From the NCBI RefSeq assembly GCF_003611635.1, contig NZ_RAVZ01000001.1, positions 62,001 to 126,000 on the forward strand: a stretch of DNA of 64,000 nucleotides, read 5' to 3'. Each line of letters begins with the position of its first letter. Position 1 is the stretch's first letter. Below the pieces are notes generated by a model. That model ran no database searches and was not told the DNA's origin. It saw nothing but the letters and a program-made list of their open reading frames with translations. The stretch is from Corallococcus terminator. GTDB taxonomy: Bacteria > Myxococcota > Myxococcia > Myxococcales > Myxococcaceae. The position numbers and the translations under genes were made by a program. Shown in pieces: positions 10,401 to 21,300 of this stretch.

Positions 10401-11029
10401 CCGGACGCACGGACCTGGTGGTGGGCACGGACGTGGCCAGCCGCGAGCACGCGCGCACACAGAACCTCATTGGCCTGTTCGTCAACCAGTTGGTGCTGCG
10501 CGTGGGCCTGGAGGGCAACCCCACCTTCCGGCAGGTGCTCGGACGGGTGCGGGAGGTGGCGCTGGGGGGACAAGCGCACCCGCACGTCCCCTTCGACAAG
10601 CTGGTGGAGGCGCTGCGCCCGCCGCGCGATGCCCGCTACAACCCGCTGTTCCAGGTGATGTTCGTCCTGGAGAACGCGCCGCTGCCCGCGCTGAGACTGC
10701 CGGGGCTGAAGCTGCACCAGTTGGAGATCGACGACGGCGGCTCGCCCTTCGACCTGTCGGTGCTGCTGTCCGAATCCGAGGGCCGCATCCAGGGCGTGCT
10801 GCGCTTCGCCACCGCCCTGTTCGACGCGGCGACGATCGCGCGGCTGGCCGGGGACTACGAAACGACGCTGGCGGCGGCAATCGCCCGGCCGGACGCGACG
10901 TTGGAGGAGCTGCACGGGGCGTTGGTGGAGCGTGAGCGCCAGCGGCAGCAGGAGCGGGCGCAGGCGCTCCAGTCCTCGCGCAAGGAACTGTTCCGCGGCG
11001 TGCGCCGTCGCGGTGGGAGCGAATCATGA
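7457..11029 (+). CDS. Lipo-initiation enzyme: fatty-acyl-AMP ligase - ACP - condensation domain
   Basis: The start is taken at ATG 7457 because the FAAL homology (TLVELSRRRAEQRPDQLAYTFL) begins just after it; ATG 7484 is also possible. The frame is open back to 7280, but that stretch does not look like protein. Residues 1 to about 580 are a FAAL/AMP-binding enzyme: YTSGSTGTPKG, WLPPYHDMGLIGG, a YGLAE-type motif, and a C-terminal RGRNHYPQDLE and KTSSGKVQR. An ACP follows (LGLDS, Ser654), then a condensation domain with intact HHVVSDG (852-858). The protein ends in a charged tail rich in Arg, Gln and Glu that may dock to a partner. It activates a free fatty acid as acyl-AMP, loads it on its own ACP and acylates the first amino acid held by a separate enzyme, probably the product of 12162. 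The stop overlaps the next ATG (ATGA). Confidence 0.93.
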   Translation: MPSPELLQEMSTLVELSRRRAEQRPDQLAYTFLVDGDAEEAHLTYGDLDRRARAIGAALQARGARGERVLLLYPPGLEYVAAFVGCLYAGAVAVPAYPPDPMRLARTLPRLEAVIQDARARFALTTGFIQGFMESMGEQSAALSGLSWLATDAVEDGEASGWKDPGTAREALAFLQYTSGSTGTPKGVMLSHGNLLANSQAIHQCFEHSDDSRGVIWLPPYHDMGLIGGVLQPLCGGFPVVLLSPLDFLKRPARWLEAISRYRATTSGGPNFAFDLCVRKTTPEQRAALDLSSWDVAFNGAEPVRAETLERFTRAFADSGFRKEAFYPCYGLAETTLIASGGLKAAPPVERVYRQEALQQGRAEAPAPSDAVDPKDLRTLVGSGASIPGQELLIVDPESRQPVPEGRLGEIWLRGPSVAGSYWERLEESEATFRARRADTGEGPYLRTGDLGFLSGRELFVAGRIKDLIILRGRNHYPQDLELTAESGHPAMRPGCSAAFAVDRGGEERLVVVLEVDRKTLGEPSAAIDAIRRAIAQGHEVSVDTVVLIPAGGLPKTSSGKVQRRACRTQYLANELEILAQESLADAGTDAGSAPEAVAPEAPRLTRDTLLAASEAERAELLGTYLRRHLSRALSVPVSALEATRPLTALGLDSIHAVELKAALEEELEIHLPVALLLEGVHLEALIARALAELRHPSAAPPPLVAGARGDSPLSPGQERLLFLDQLAAGSAAYNIPAAVELDGHLDVGVLTRSLEAIVHRHEALRTRFPRAQGRRVQDILPPSDVPAGGPLARPGAVVDLSGMPEAEQAAATERLTAEEARGPFDLERELPVRAKLLKLSDTRHRLLLTLHHVVSDGWSMGVVVRELGALYAAFAQGRPSPLPELPVQYADHAAWLRRRLEDGLLDEELSWWKERLSGAPPLLELPLDKPRPERQHFEGARQPVALSAALSEGLRQLGRAEGTTPFMSLLAGFLVVLHSRTGRTDLVVGTDVASREHARTQNLIGLFVNQLVLRVGLEGNPTFRQVLGRVREVALGGQAHPHVPFDKLVEALRPPRDARYNPLFQVMFVLENAPLPALRLPGLKLHQLEIDDGGSPFDLSVLLSESEGRIQGVLRFATALFDAATIARLAGDYETTLAAAIARPDATLEELHGALVERERQRQQERAQALQSSRKELFRGVRRRGGSES

Positions 11030-12105
11030 CGACGGACGGTCAGCCGAAGCGCGCACTCCCGAAGCTTCGCCGCCGCGAGGTGGATGGCTCCGGTCAGGAC
11101 TGGGTGCGCTTCGAGGAGCTGCGGCCCGGACTGCACCTGCCCGTGGTGGCCCGCCCCTCGCTGCCGGGCATCGAGCTGGCCGACTGGGGCCGCACGCACC
11201 GCGCGCTCGTGGACGCACAGATCCACAAGCATGGCGCCGTGCTCTTCCGGGGCTTCGACGTGGCGACGCCCGAGTCCATGGACCGGGCCATCCAGGCCCT
11301 GGCGGATGAAGCGCTGGCCTACGAGGAGCGCTCGTCGCCGCGCTCGCAGGTGAGCGGCAACATCTACACGTCCACGGACCACCCGCCGTCCGAGCGGATC
11401 TTCCTGCACAACGAGCAGTCCTACAACCAGACCTTCCCGGCGCGCCTCTTCTTCGCCTGCGTGTTGCCGTCGCAACAGGGTGGCGAAACGCCGCTCGCGG
11501 ACACGCGGCGCATCTTCCAGCGCCTGCCGGCCGAGGTGCGCGCGCGGTTCCTGGAGCAGGGCTACACGTACGTCCGCAACTTCGGTCACCACCTGGGGTT
11601 GAGCTGGCAGACGGCGTTCCAGACGGAGGACCGCGCCGAGGTGGAAGCGTACTGCCAGCGCAGCGGCATCCAGGTGGAATGGCGCGACGGCAACCGCCTG
11701 CGCACGCGACAGGTGCGTCGCGCGGCGGGGCTGCACCCCGTCACCGGCGAGCCCGTCTGGTTCAACCACGCCACGTTCTTCCACGTCTCCACGCTGCCGG
11801 CGCCGGTGGCTTCCGCGCTGCTGGCGGACCTGGGCGAGGAGGACCTGCCCAACCACACGTATTACGGCGACGGCGCTCCCATCGAGCCCGAGGTGATGGA
11901 GACGCTGCGCGCCGCGTACGAGGCCGAACAGGTGATGTTCCCCTGGGAGAAGGGCGACCTGCTCGTCATCGACAACCTGCTCGCGGCCCACGCGCGTTCG
12001 TCCTTCGTGGGGCCCCGGCGAGTGCTGGCTGGCATGGCCCGTCCGTTCCCGTGGAGCGAGGTCGCCCCGGTGGCGGCCACGCCCCCCGGCACCCCTCCAG
12101 GCTGA
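11026..12105 (+). CDS. TauD/TfdA-family Fe(II)/2-oxoglutarate oxygenase (SyrP-like hydroxylase)
   Basis: 359 residues, translationally coupled by ATGA to the FAAL gene, with GGGAG 6 bases before the ATG. It has the iron-binding facial triad of the family: HNE (His128, Glu130) and a distal His322 in DNLLAAHARSSF, followed by the Arg-rich GPRRVLAGMARPF that binds 2-oxoglutarate. Length and the FLHNEQSYN context fit the SyrP-like enzymes of NRPS clusters, which hydroxylate the beta-carbon of carrier-bound amino acids (Asp in syringomycin). Its target here cannot be read from sequence. Candidates are the Glu-like residue of the adjacent module or one of the unassigned residues. It could also be a stand-alone TauD enzyme acting on a small molecule, but its place inside the coupled run makes tailoring much more likely. 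Confidence 0.9.
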   Translation: MTTDGQPKRALPKLRRREVDGSGQDWVRFEELRPGLHLPVVARPSLPGIELADWGRTHRALVDAQIHKHGAVLFRGFDVATPESMDRAIQALADEALAYEERSSPRSQVSGNIYTSTDHPPSERIFLHNEQSYNQTFPARLFFACVLPSQQGGETPLADTRRIFQRLPAEVRARFLEQGYTYVRNFGHHLGLSWQTAFQTEDRAEVEAYCQRSGIQVEWRDGNRLRTRQVRRAAGLHPVTGEPVWFNHATFFHVSTLPAPVASALLADLGEEDLPNHTYYGDGAPIEPEVMETLRAAYEAEQVMFPWEKGDLLVIDNLLAAHARSSFVGPRRVLAGMARPFPWSEVAPVAATPPGTPPG

Positions 12106-12161
12106 CCGCCTGAATCCGAGGGCCTCGCGCCCTTCCCCGTCCCCTTCCAGGAGCCTTCAGC

Positions 12162-15100
12162 GTGACGCAGCCAACCGGATTCCGGCTCTCCCCCCAGCAG
12201 GCAAGACTCTGGACCCTCCTGACCGCCGTTCCGGGAGCGCCGTCGTGTGCCCGGGCCGTGTTCGCAATCGAGGGGACGCTCGATGTCGCGCGGTTGGAAC
12301 ACGCGGTGCGCGGGTTGAGCTCCGCGCACGAGGTGCTGCGCACCACCTACCGGCATCTCGCGGGAACGAGCGCCGCGGTGCAGGTTCCCGGAGAGGTTCC
12401 TTCCACCGTCCTGGAGGTGCTCGACTGGAGCGCGCTTCCCGAAGCCGAGCAGGCCGCGCGGCTGGGGTCGCTGGGCGCCGGGTCCGCGTCGCTGGAGGTG
12501 CTAAAGCCGTGGCGGCTCGCGGTGCTGGGCCAGGACCGGCATGCGCTGATCGTGGAGGTGCCCGCGCTCTCCGCGGATCGCCAGACGTTCGTCGTGCTTG
12601 CCCGTGAGCTGGGACGTGCGCTGACGGCTGCGTCCGCGCCGGACGAAGAGCCGCCTCCGCAGTACGCGGACGTCGCGGAGGTCTTCCACCAGATCCTCGA
12701 ATCGGACGACAGCGCGGACGGACGGCGCTTCTGGAAGGGCCGCGACCTGGGGGGCGCCACCGGTGCATCCCTGCCCACGCGCCGCACGGGCACGGACGCG
12801 CACGGCCTGCGCGTCGGTCGTCAGTCCCGCGCACTGCCCCCTGACACGGCCACGGCCCTGGAGGCACTGGCCGGCCGGCTGGGTGTCCCGCTGGCGGACG
12901 TCGTGCTCGCGGGCTGGTCGCGCCTGCTGGCACGCATGGGAGGCAGCGGCGACGCGTGCGTCTCCGTGCGCGTGGACGGCCGTGGCTACGAAGGCCTGGA
13001 CGCGGCGCTCGGCCTCTTCGAGCGATGGCTGCCCGTGAGCGCATCTTCCGGCGCGAACTTCGAAGCGCTCGTGCGCGACGTGGCACGAAGCGTTCGCGAA
13101 GCCGCCGCGTGGCAGGACGACTTCGACGCGTCGAGCGCCTTCCCTGCCGCCGGTGGGCCCGCCCCCTCCCGCTCCTTCGCCTTCGAGGACATCACGTGGC
13201 CGGAGTCCACGCGCGCGGGCGGACTGACGCTGTCCCTCACCCACGTGGAGGCGCGCGGTGAACGCGCTGAGCTGACCCTGGCCCTGGTGCGCGTTCACGG
13301 ACCGCTGTCGCTGGAGCTGCACCACGACGAAGCCGCGTACACCTCCGAGGAGGCCACCCGGTTGCTGGAGCGCCTGGAGACCCTGCTCGCCTCGGCGGTG
13401 GCCGCGCCGGAGCGCGCGCTGGACGCCCTTTCATGGGTGGGCCCGACCGAGCTGCGACAGTTGGCGGACTTCAACCGCACCTCCCGCGATCACGACTCGC
13501 AGGACACGCTGCCCGCGCGCTTCGAGGCCGTGGCCCGCGCCCGTCCGGACGCCGTGGCGGTCGCGTTCGAGGACGAACAGCTCACCTTCGCCGCGCTGTC
13601 GGAGCGCGCGAACCGGCTCGCATCGCACCTGCGGGCCCGGGGCATCGGAACCGAGACGCGCGTGGCGGTGTGCCTTGAGCGGTCGGTGGAGCAGTTCGTG
13701 GTGCTGCTCGGCATCCTCAAGGCCGGGGGCACCTTCGTGCCGCTGGATCCGACCTATCCCCGTGAACGCCTGGCCTACGTCATCCAGCAGGCCGGCGCGC
13801 CGCTCGTCATCACCCGTTCGAACCTGCGCGCATCGCTGCCCGACGGCGCGCACACCCTCCTCTGCCTGGACCAGGAAGCCGACGCCCTGGCCGCCGCGTC
13901 CTCCCACGCGCCCGACGTGACGCTCTCCCCGGAGAACGCCGCCTACGTCATCTTCACCTCCGGCTCCACCGGCCGCCCCAAGGGCGTGATGATCCCGCAC
14001 CGCTCGGCGCTCAACCTGGCCGCCACGCTGCGCGACGTCGTCTACCAGGGCCGGGGCCCCGGCCTCCGGGTGAGCGTCAACGCGCCGCTCGTGTTCGACG
14101 CGTCCGTGAAGCAGTGGCTCCAACTCCTCAACGGCCACTCGCTGCACATCGTTCCGGAAGAGGTACGGCCGGACGCGGTGCGCATGCGCGCGTGGGTCCT
14201 GCGGCACGCATTGGACGTCGTGGACTGCACGCCTTCGCTGCTGGGCCCCCTGCTGGCACAGGGTCTGGGACGCGACGCGGACTTCGCTCCGGCGCTCGTG
14301 CTGGTGGGCGGAGAGGCCATCGACGCGCGCACCTGGGCGGACCTCACGCCGCTGACGCGCACGCGCTTCGTGAACATGTACGGTCCCACCGAGTGCACCG
14401 TGAACGCCACGGCGTGCCCCATCGCGGACTCCGCGCAGCCGAGCATCGGCGGACCGCTGGGCAACGTGCGCGTGCACGTGCTGGACGCGGGCCTGCGGGA
14501 GCTTCCCTTGGGTGTGCCCGGCGAGCTGTTCATCGGCGGCGCGGGCGTGGGCCGTGGCTACGAAGGCCGTCCGGACCTCACCGCCGAGCGCTTCGTGCCG
14601 GATCCGTTCAGCCCCACGCCGGGCGCGCGCCTGTACCGCACGGGCGACGTGGGCCGCTACCGCGAGGACGGCCGCATCGACTTCCACGGCCGCGCCGACT
14701 TCCAGGTGAAGGTGCGGGGCTACCGCATCGAGCCCGGTGAAATCGAAGCGCAGGTGCGCACGCATCCGGAGGTCGGCGAGGCGGTCGTCGTCGTGCGTGG
14801 CACGAAGGAGGAAGCGCGGCTGGTCGCGTACTTCGTGCCCCGGCGCGGAATGCCCGTGGGCGGCGAGCCGGCGGCATCCCAACTGGCGCTGGAGCTGCGC
14901 GGATTCCTTCGCGAGCTGGTGCCCGAGTTCATGCTGCCCACCCACTTCGTGCCGATGGCGCGCCTGCCGCTCAACCGCAACGGCAAGGTGGACCGGGCCG
15001 CGCTGCCGGAACCGGTCGCGGCACGGCCGGACGCGCTGCCCTACGAGGCGCCCGTCACGGAGCTGGAGCAGCGCATCGCCGCCATCTGGCAGGAGGCCCT

Positions 15101-15389
15101 CAAGGTGGACCGGGTGGGCCTGCACAGCAGCTTCTTCGACCTGGGGGGCCACTCGCTCCTCATGGTGCAGGTGCACGAGAAGCTGTCGATGTTGATGGGC
15201 CGGCGGCTGTCCATGGTGGAGCTGTTCCAGCACCCCACCGTGGCCTCGCTGGCGAAGTACCTGGGACAGGCCCCGGCGAGCGCGGCCCAGGAGTCCCTTC
15301 AGCAGCAGGCGCGTGACGAGCGCGCGAAGAAACAACTCCAAGCGATGCAGCAACAGGCCCTCTTGATGAAGGCCAGGGGTAAGCGATGA
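12162..15389 (+). CDS. Single-module NRPS: degenerate C - A (Glu-like) - T
   Basis: GTG start with AGGAG (12149-12153) 8 bases upstream. Residues 1 to about 430 align loosely to a condensation domain but lack HHxxxDG; where it should be, the protein reads VEVPALSADRQ. The real condensation is probably done by the C domain at the end of the FAAL protein. The A domain (about 450-930) is intact: FTSGSTGRPKG, FDASVKQ, MYGPTECT, YRTGD, NRNGKVDR. Read by eye, its specificity residues are DAKDLGMVNK, closest in memory to the glutamate code DAKDLGVVDK. The carrier is LGGHS, Ser998. The tail after it is Gln/Lys/Arg-rich and probably docks to the next protein. The stop overlaps the next start (ATGA). 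It likely supplies the first amino acid after the fatty acyl group. Confidence 0.92.
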   Translation: MTQPTGFRLSPQQARLWTLLTAVPGAPSCARAVFAIEGTLDVARLEHAVRGLSSAHEVLRTTYRHLAGTSAAVQVPGEVPSTVLEVLDWSALPEAEQAARLGSLGAGSASLEVLKPWRLAVLGQDRHALIVEVPALSADRQTFVVLARELGRALTAASAPDEEPPPQYADVAEVFHQILESDDSADGRRFWKGRDLGGATGASLPTRRTGTDAHGLRVGRQSRALPPDTATALEALAGRLGVPLADVVLAGWSRLLARMGGSGDACVSVRVDGRGYEGLDAALGLFERWLPVSASSGANFEALVRDVARSVREAAAWQDDFDASSAFPAAGGPAPSRSFAFEDITWPESTRAGGLTLSLTHVEARGERAELTLALVRVHGPLSLELHHDEAAYTSEEATRLLERLETLLASAVAAPERALDALSWVGPTELRQLADFNRTSRDHDSQDTLPARFEAVARARPDAVAVAFEDEQLTFAALSERANRLASHLRARGIGTETRVAVCLERSVEQFVVLLGILKAGGTFVPLDPTYPRERLAYVIQQAGAPLVITRSNLRASLPDGAHTLLCLDQEADALAAASSHAPDVTLSPENAAYVIFTSGSTGRPKGVMIPHRSALNLAATLRDVVYQGRGPGLRVSVNAPLVFDASVKQWLQLLNGHSLHIVPEEVRPDAVRMRAWVLRHALDVVDCTPSLLGPLLAQGLGRDADFAPALVLVGGEAIDARTWADLTPLTRTRFVNMYGPTECTVNATACPIADSAQPSIGGPLGNVRVHVLDAGLRELPLGVPGELFIGGAGVGRGYEGRPDLTAERFVPDPFSPTPGARLYRTGDVGRYREDGRIDFHGRADFQVKVRGYRIEPGEIEAQVRTHPEVGEAVVVVRGTKEEARLVAYFVPRRGMPVGGEPAASQLALELRGFLRELVPEFMLPTHFVPMARLPLNRNGKVDRAALPEPVAARPDALPYEAPVTELEQRIAAIWQEALKVDRVGLHSSFFDLGGHSLLMVQVHEKLSMLMGRRLSMVELFQHPTVASLAKYLGQAPASAAQESLQQQARDERAKKQLQAMQQQALLMKARGKR

Positions 15390-18300
15390 GCAGCGACGTC
15401 GAGCAGGACGCTCCTCAGATGGAAGGCGTGGCGATCGTGGGCATGGCGTGCCGGTTCCCCGGCGCCAGCACCCCCGAGGCTTTCTGGAAGAACCTCCAGG
15501 AGGGCGTGGAGTCCATCACCTTCCTCAAGGACGAGGAGCTGGACCGCGCCGCCATCGACCCCGCGGAGCTGAAGGATCCGAAGTACGTCAAGGCGCGGGC
15601 CACGCTGGACGGCATCGATCAATTCGACGCGCGCTTCTTCGAACTGTCGCCGCGCGAGGCGGAGATCACCGACCCGCAGCAGCGCCTCTTCATGGAGTGC
15701 GCCTGGGAGGCCCTGGAAGCCGCGGGCCACGATCCGTCGCGGGCGAAGGGCCCCATCGGCATCTACGCGGGCGCGGGCGCCAACGGCTACCTGCTCTACA
15801 ACCTGTCGTCTGCCGGGCACCTGACGGGCACGGTGAGCGCGTTCCAGGCCGTCATCCACAACAAGAACGACCACCTGGCCACGCGCGTCGCCTACAAGCT
15901 GGACCTCAAGGGTCCAGCGGTGACGGTGCAGACCGCGTGCTCCACGTCGCTCGTGGCCGTGTACCACGCGTGCCAGAGCCTGCTGAGCTTCCAGTGCGAC
16001 ATGGCGCTGGCGGGCGGCGTCACCATCACCGTGCCGCAGAAGACGGGCTACCTCTACACCGAGCGCGGCATCGGTTCTCCGGACGGGCACTGCCGCCCGT
16101 TCGACGCGAACGCGCAGGGCACGGTGGGCGGCAGCGGCGCGGGCGCCGTGGTGCTCAAGCGCCTGTCGGACGCCATCGCGGACGGCGACATCATCCACGC
16201 GGTCATCCGCGGTGGCGCCCTCAACAACGACGGCACGGACAAGGTCGGCTACACCGCGCCCAGCGTGAACGGCCAGGCCGAAGTCATCGGCATGGCGCAC
16301 GCGCTGTCCGGCGTGGACCCGGACACCATCACCTACGTCGAAGCCCACGGCACGGGTACGCCCATGGGCGACCCGATTGAAGTGAAGGCCCTGACGAAGG
16401 CGTTCCGCTCCGGCGGCGCCACGCGCAACGGCTACTGCGGCCTGGGCTCCGTGAAGAGCAACGTGGGCCACCTGGACACGGCGGCCGGCATCGCGGGCCT
16501 CATCAAGACGGCGCTCACGCTGAAGCACCGGCAGCTCCCGCCCAGCCTCGGCTTCGAGAAGCCCAACCCCGAAATCGACTTCGCGAGCAGCCCCTTCTAC
16601 GTCAACGCGAAGCTCCAGGACTGGAACGCTCCGTCGCCGCGCCGCGCGGGCGTGAGCGCGTTCGGCCTGGGTGGCACCAACGCGCACGTCGTCGTGGAGG
16701 AAGCGCCGCAGCGCGCCCCGTCCGGGCCGTCGCGCGAGCACCAGTTGCTGGTGGTGTCGGCCCGTTCGGACGCGGCGCTGGAGACGGCGACGACGCGGCT
16801 GGCGGAGCACCTGAAGGCGAATCCGGGCCTGAACCTGGCGGACGTGGCGTTCACGCTCCAGAAGGGCCGCAAGGCCTTCGAGCATCGCCGCTTCGTGGTG
16901 GTCCGCACCGTGGAGGAGGCCGCGCAGGCGCTGGCGACACTGTCCCCGGACCGCGTCATCACCCGCACGCAGGAGCGCGTCACCCGGCCCGTGATGTTCA
17001 TGTTCCCCGGCCAGGGCTCGCAGCACCCGGGCATGGCCGCGTCCCTGTACCGGGGCGAGGCCGTGTTCCGGCAGGAGGCGGACCGCTGCCTGGAGCTGCT
17101 GTCGAAGCGCCACGGGCTGGACCTGAAGCCGCTGGTGTTCGGCTCCGACACGCAGGATGCGCAGGCCGCCGCGAAGCTGGAGCAGACGGCCCTCACCCAG
17201 CCGGCCCTGTTCGTCGTGGAGTACGCACTGGCGAAGCTGCTGCTGTCGTGGGGCCTGGAGCCTGCGGCGATGATCGGCCACAGCGTGGGCGAGTACGTCG
17301 CGGCCTGCCTGGCCGGCGTCTTCACGCTGGAGGACGCGCTGGAGCTCGTCGCCACCCGGGGCCGGCTCATGCAGTCCTGCCCGCCGGGCGCCATGCTGTC
17401 CGTGCAGCTCGCGGAGGCGGACGTGCGTCCGCTGTTGAGCGAGGGCCTGGAGGTCGCCGCCGCCAACGCGCCGGGCTCCTGCGTCGTCGCGGGTCCTCCG
17501 GCGGCCATCGAGGCGCTGGAGAAGCAGCTCGCGGCGAAGGACGTGCTGGCCCGCCGGCTGCGCACGTCGCACGCGTTCCACTCCGCGATGATGGACCCCA
17601 TCGTCGGGGCCTTCCGGGACGCGGTGGCGAAGGCGAAGCCCTCCGCACCGAAGCTGCGCTTCATCTCCAACGTCACGGGCACGTGGATCACCGCGGAGCA
17701 GGCGACGTCGCCCGACTACTGGGCGAAGCACCTGCGCCAGCCGGTGCGCTTCGCGGACGGCCTGGACGAACTGTTGAAGGAGTCCGAGGCGGTGTTGCTG
17801 GAAGTGGGCCCGGGCAAGGCGCTCCAGTCGCTGGCGCGCTGGCACCCGCGCAAGAAGCCGACCCAGTCCATGCACACCACGCTGCCGACGGTGGGCGAAG
17901 CCACGCCGGAGGCGGAGTACCTGCTGCGCACGCTGGGCTACCTGTGGCTGCTGGGCGTGGACGCACCCGGGTACTTCGACGGAGAGACGCGCCGCCGCGA
18001 GTTGCTGCCCACCTACCCGTTCGAGCGTCAGCGCTACTGGGTGGATCTGCGCTCCTCCACCAGCGCGCAGGCGAAGCGCGGGGGCTCCCTGGAGAAGCGC
18101 CAGGACGTGGCCGGCTGGTTCTGGCTGCCGGTGTGGAAGGAGTCCGCGCCGAAGGTGGCCTCGGTCGGCGCTGGCGACGCGAAGGCGGCGCCGTGGTTGC
18201 TCCTCCAAGACAAGGCGGGCCTGGGCGCGAAGCTGGCCGCGCGACTGCGTCAGCAGGGGCACGCGCTGGTGGAAGTCACCCAGGGCCGTGAGTTCCGCCG

Positions 18301-21300
18301 CACGGGCGCGGACGCGTATGAGCTGAACCCCGGCCGCCGCGAGGATTACGCCGCGCTGCTGTCGGAGCTGGCGGCGGATGGGCGGCTTCCGGAGCGCATC
18401 GTCCACCTCACCGGCATCACCGCCGAGGGCTCGGGTGCGGCGACGGAGGACGTCGTCGAGCGGTCCTTCTTCAGCCCGCTGCACCTGGCGCAGGCGCTGG
18501 GCGCGCACACGACGGGCAAGCCGGTGCGCCTGTCGCTGGTGTCCAACGGCATGCAGGAAGTCACGGGCGGAGACCTCGTGTCACCGGAGCAGGCGGTGGC
18601 GCTGGGCCCCACCAACGTCATCCCGCGCGAGCTGCCACATGTGCACTGCCGCAGCGTGGACGTCACCCTGCCCCCACTCACCAGCTTCCAGGCCGGACGG
18701 CTGGTGGAGCTGCTGGCCGCGGAGCTGGCGTCGGATTCGGAGGAGCCCGTGGTGGCCTTCCGCAGTGGCCGCCGCTGGGTGCGCGACTTCGAGGAGGTGC
18801 GCCTGGAGGAAGGCCCCGAATCGGCGGTGCCGCTGCGCGAAGGCGGCGTGTACCTCATCACCGGCGGTCTGGGCGGCATCGGCCTGTCGTTCGCCGAAGC
18901 ACTGGCGGAGAAGTGGCACGCGCGGCTGGTACTCGTCGGGCGCGCGGTGGTGCCTCCGCGCGAGGAGTGGGCGAAGCACCTGGAGTCCTCCGGTGACGAA
19001 GCCACGCGTCGGCGCATCCAGGCCGTGCAGCGCCTGGAGGAGAAGGGCGCGAAGGTGCTGACGCTCAGCGCGGACGTGACGGACCTGGAGCGCATGCGGG
19101 CGGTGGTGGCCACCGCGCGCGAACGCTTCGGCGCCATCCATGGCGTCATCCACGCGGCCGGTGTGCCGGGTGGCGGCCTGCTCCAGTTGAAGACGCGCGA
19201 GGCGGCGACGGCGGTGCTCGCGCCCAAGGTGACGGGCACGCGTGTGCTCGGGGCGGTGCTGGAGGGCGAGCGGCTGGACTTCTTCGCGGCCTGCTCGTCG
19301 CTCACCACGGTGGTGGGCCGCTTCGGACAGGTGGACTACACGGCGGCCAACGCGTACCTGGATGCGTTCACCCGCGCGTTCCAGGCCCGCACGGGCACCT
19401 ACGCGGTGTCCATCAACTGGGGCGCGTGGGACGAAGTCGGCATGGCGGCGCGACCTGCGACGCAGACCGGCGAAGGCCGCGCGATTCCGCACCCGTTCGT
19501 GCACCGCTGCCTGGTGGACACGCCGCAGCGCAAGGTCTTCTCCGGCACCTTCGGCGAGCCGCGCTCGCAGTGGGTGACGGACGAGCACCGCATCCTGGGC
19601 AACCCCACGGTGCCGGGCGTGACGTACTTCGAGATGGTGCGCGCCGCGGTGGCGGACGAGGCGAAGGGCCGCACCATCGAGCTGTTGGACAACTACTTCC
19701 TCGCGCCGCTGCGCGTGCCGGAGAACGAGACGCGCGAGGTGCGCCTCACCCTGGAGAAGGACGGGGACGGCTACCGCTGGGGCGTGAAGAGCCTGCCGCC
19801 GGGCGGCGTGGGCAAGGGCACGGACCACTCGGCGGGCCGGGTGCGCTTCGGCGGGCCCCGCGTGGCGCGCGTGGAGGACCTGGAGGCCATCCGCAAGCGG
19901 TGCGACAAGCCGCGTCCGCAGTCGCTGGAGGCCGAATACGAGCAGGAGCTGGGGCCTCGCTGGCGCAGCGTCCAGGCCATCCTCCCGGGTGACAACGAGC
20001 TGTTGATGGTGCTGGAGCTGATGCCGGAGTTCACCGGCGACTTCGAGCAGCTCCTCTTCCACCCGTCGCTCATCGACCGCACGTCGGGCATCGCCAAGAG
20101 CTTCCTCGCGGAGCACGGCTACTACCTGCCCTTCGGCTACAAGGTGCTGCGCCTGCACGGCGAGCTGCCGCGCCGCGTGTACAGCCACGCGCGCTTCCGG
20201 GCCAACGAGTCGTCCAACGGCGACGAGACGCTCGCCTTCGACCTCACGATGATGGACGAGCAGGGCCGCGTCCTGGTGGAGGTGGAGCGGCTGACGCAGA
20301 AGCGCGTCAACGATCCCGCCGCCGAGCTGCGCGCCCTGGCCGCCGCCGCCCGCGAGTCCGCGCTGGCAAAGGTGCTCCCCACCGAGGAGCGCCAGGAGAT
20401 CTCCCCGCGCGAGGGCGTGGTGGCGCTGGAGCGCATCCTGGCCTCGGCGCTGGCGTCCCAGGTGGTGGTGTCCGTGCGCGACCTGCACGCGACCATCGCC
20501 CACACGGATGAGGTCGTCCGTGAACGGGTGCTCGCGGCCGTGGGGGAGACACGAGCCCCCGGCGAGCAGCAGGCCCGTCCCAAGCTGAAGACGGAGTACG
20601 TGGCGCCGCGCAACGACATCGAACAGCGCATCGCCGAAGCCTGGCAGACGGTGCTCGGCATCGACCGCGTGGGCGTGAACGACAACTTCTTCGAGTTGGG
20701 CGGCGACTCCGTTCAGGCCATCCAGATCATCGCTCGCGGCAGCCAGTCCGGCCTGCAACTGAGCCCGCAGCAGTTCTTCCAGTACTCCACCATCGCGGAG
20801 CTGGCGGCGATGATCGCCGGCATCGTGGCGAAGCAGGCCGAACAGGGTCCGGTGGTAGGCCCTGCCCCGCTCACCCCCGAACAGCGTCGCCTGCTGGAGG
20901 CGTCCGCTGGGGCCTCCACCCGCGTGGCCCGGGTCGCGGTGCGCGGGCCGGTGGAAGCGTCCGCGCTGTCGCAGGCCCTGGGCACGGTGCTGTCGCACCA
21001 CGACGCCCTGCGCCTGCGCTTCACGCGCGGCGTGTCCGGATGGCAGCAGACGGGTGCGGCGCCGGGCACGGACGTGTCCTTCGCGGAAGTGGACCTGCGC
21101 GCCCTGCCCGCCGCCGAGCACGAGGCGGCGCTGCACGGCGAGGAGGAGAAGCTCCGCGCGAAGCTGGACAGCGGCGCGGGTCCGCTCGCGGCGGCCGCGT
21201 GGGTGCGGCTGGAGGGCGGCGCGGGCAGCCAGTTGCTGATCGCGGCGCACGGGCTCGCGGTGGACGGCGCTTCGTGGCGGCTGCTGGTGGAGGACCTGTC

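Noticed and set aside
7475-10915. Long minus-strand frame opposite the FAAL gene (also 13431-15353, 15299-18508, 18581-22030, 30935-39064, 39365-43939, 45077-50533, 51158-54427 and 57208-58926)
   Set aside because: They mirror genes with clear domains, encode Arg/Gln/His-rich sequence without recognisable motifs, and are the expected result of high-GC codon use.
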